The notes under the pieces are model-generated. The model made no database searches, was not told the DNA's origin, and saw nothing but the letters and a program-made list of their open reading frames with translations. Shown here piece after piece: positions 4,794-5,585 of a DNA stretch of 5,585 nt (positions are counted from its first letter, which is position 1; every line of letters starts with the position of its first letter). Position numbers and translations under genes: made by a program. Source of the DNA: CABQCM01 sp965145485. Lineage in GTDB: Bacteria > Bacillota > Clostridia > Oscillospirales > Acutalibacteraceae. The DNA is taken from contig CBCTCU010000066.1 in the NCBI GenBank assembly GCA_965145485.1, forward strand, positions 1 to 5,585. The letters are read 5' to 3'.

Positions 4794-5391
4794 CGTATGG
4801 CCTCCAGTCCAATTTCATAAAGGTCAAATAATGGTCATAGGTGACAAAAATCAGTCCGTCGTTGGAATAGAGCAATCGGCATCCATTGCGATACCCGCGG
4901 ACATAATCAAAATCCGCCTCATACCAAATTCGACCAATTGATTCAGGAAGTCTATGATCGCGGTTTTCATAAACATCGCCGCCGATCCGTGTCCCGGGTA
5001 GCACATCTGCAAGATTGCCTAGCAATTTTTTCCATCCTTGCTCTTTCGCCTCTTCCTGCGTCAAATAAAAATCAGGCAGTCTGCCATGAAGGGCCACATA
5101 CCAATCCACACCGTTTTTCCCTGCATCTGTTGCTGTTCCGGCAGCGATTGCAGTCATTGCTTCTATATAACATTTACAGTTTGGATGAACTGGGATGTCA
5201 GAGAGTTTTGAATCATCAGCGGATAAAATCCGACCGTTCATAGAGGCACAATAATAGCATGTCTCTGGTGTGATCATTGCTCTCCAAATTTTCCAAAGCT
5301 GACTTTCGTAAGTAATCCTGGCTGATTTTTGAATGAACTGCGCACATATTGAGTTGCCTATCATGTAACCAGTTTTTATAACTTTGTACAC
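4738..5391 (-). CDS. MuF-type/barnase fusion: ribonuclease toxin with a phage minor-head-like N-terminal motif
   Basis: A 217-aa protein in two parts. Residues about 28-77 hold CxxC (Cys45, Cys48), NG (52-53) and HPNCKC (His69, Cys72, Cys74), the metal-ligand-like pattern at the end of MuF/SPP1 gp7 minor-head proteins. Residues about 104-194 are barnase-like: barnase numbering plus 85 fits without a gap, giving Glu73 as Glu158, Arg83 as Arg168, Arg87 as Arg172, His102 as His187 and Arg59 as Arg144. GNLADV and IGGDVYENR match closely. All main catalytic residues are kept, but Lys27 is Gln112. Expected activity is RNA cleavage in a target cell's cytoplasm. No clear signal peptide is seen. A tail of about 22 residues (196-217) beyond the barnase end is encoded across the immunity gene's start. 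GTG is used as start, set by GGGAGG 7 nt upstream. The full capsid-binding part of MuF proteins is absent. The nuclease call is very firm; the N-terminal call moderate. Confidence 0.92.
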   Translation of the reverse strand: MYKVIKTGYMIGNSICAQFIQKSARITYESQLWKIWRAMITPETCYYCASMNGRILSADDSKLSDIPVHPNCKCYIEAMTAIAAGTATDAGKNGVDWYVALHGRLPDFYLTQEEAKEQGWKKLLGNLADVLPGTRIGGDVYENRDHRLPESIGRIWYEADFDYVRGYRNGCRLLYSNDGLIFVTYDHYLTFMKLDWRPYDEGDYFRFCGNPFPLEFT

Positions 5392-5404
5392 ATCGTTTCC
5401 TCCC
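5389..5404 (-). promoter_or_regulatory. Ribosome binding site setting a GTG start, with overlapping out-of-frame ATG
   Basis: On the minus strand GGGAGG (5404-5399) lies 7 nt before the GTG (5391-5389) of the toxin. An ATG at 5393-5391 overlaps it in another frame (ATGTG), at 5 nt spacing, and would give only five codons before TAA. Ribosomes starting there would make no toxin, which could lower its output. Confidence 0.6.
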
Positions 5405-5456
5405 GTACTGAATTAAGTAATACGTCTTTCTAAATGTAGGAGGAAAACCCGCATTT

Positions 5457-5476
5457 GTTGCATCTTTTCGTGCAAC
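5457..5476. repeat. Inverted repeat in the toxin gene leader
   Basis: GTTGCA (5457-5462) and TGCAAC (5471-5476) form a perfect 6-bp stem with an 8-nt AT-rich loop, about 65 nt before the toxin start. No T-run follows directly on either strand, so an operator or RNA stem is as likely as a terminator. I see no convincing promoter in 5405-5509. Confidence 0.4.
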
Positions 5477-5509
5477 CAGAAATTAAAATTTGAATATCAG
5501 TAAATTATG

Positions 5510-5525
5510 ACCTCTCAACAGAGGT
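5510..5525 (-). terminator. Hairpin after the right-edge partial gene, weak terminator candidate
   Basis: ACCTCT (5510-5515) and AGAGGT (5520-5525) form a perfect 6-bp stem with the 4-nt loop CAAC, extendable by a G-T and a T-A pair. On the minus strand it follows directly on a TAA stop and is followed by CATAATTT. The T-run is poor, so this may be an operator or processing stem instead. Confidence 0.35.
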
Positions 5526-5584
5526 TACAGTGTTTTAATAAAATCCTCCAAAAGCCTTGAAAATAAAGGATTTATCGCAATGTG
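5525..5584 (-). CDS. Possible C-terminal end of an upstream minus-strand gene (partial)
   Basis: Reading the minus strand from the right edge, one frame gives 19 residues (HIAINPLFSRLLEDFIKTL) and then TAA at 5527-5525. The peptide is amphipathic and protein-like, and a hairpin begins at the stop codon, which fits a gene end. The fragment is too short to identify, and another minus-strand frame stays open for 16 codons over the same stretch, so this is tentative. If real, the toxin gene is about 130 nt downstream on the same strand. Confidence 0.35.
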   Translation of the reverse strand, partial: HIAINPLFSRLLEDFIKTL

Positions 5585-5585
5585 T

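Noticed and set aside
4938..5243. A 101-codon plus-strand frame opposite the toxin
   Set aside because: It is antisense to the conserved barnase core, without SD or domain.

Overview
The window looks like the right-hand end of a prophage in a Clostridia-type Firmicute, most plausibly a GC-rich gut Oscillospiraceae/Ruminococcaceae relative. This rests on a phiLC3-type holin and XhlA-like protein of Gram-positive phages, an endolysin with a type I dockerin (dockerins are concentrated in Clostridia), and strong Shine-Dalgarno (SD) sites throughout. It is a judgement from protein style, not a database match.

Layout: (1) 1-1764, plus strand, GC-rich: the tail of an unidentified phage gene, then a lysis cassette of N-acetylmuramoyl-L-alanine amidase with a dockerin, an XhlA-like membrane protein and a phiLC3-family holin, closed by a strong intrinsic terminator. 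A 155-nt gap with several possible RNA stems and a terminator-like hairpin separates the last two genes. (2) 1765-2294: no supported gene; it holds two direct copies of a 159-bp unit and a terminator for the opposite strand. (3) 2295-4222, minus strand: a 279-aa XRE-family regulator with a good promoter, and a 252-aa class I SAM-dependent methyltransferase. (4) 4482-5391, minus strand, AT-rich: a toxin and immunity pair. The toxin has a short Cys/His motif of the phage MuF/SPP1 gp7 minor-head type followed by a barnase-like ribonuclease that aligns with barnase without gaps over about 90 residues; the overlapping next gene encodes a barstar-like inhibitor. (5) 5392-5585: an AT-rich leader with two inverted repeats and the probable last residues of another minus-strand gene.

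How it fits together: the plus-strand genes would lyse the host at the end of the phage cycle. The minus-strand genes look like accessory cargo between the lysis module and the phage end: a regulator, a methyltransferase and a ribonuclease toxin with its inhibitor. The toxin pair is the most interesting item, because MuF-type polymorphic toxins are known from temperate phages of Firmicutes, yet this one is short, stands apart from any head gene seen here, and overlaps its immunity gene by 56 nt. No integrase, attachment site, tRNA, rRNA or CRISPR array is visible.
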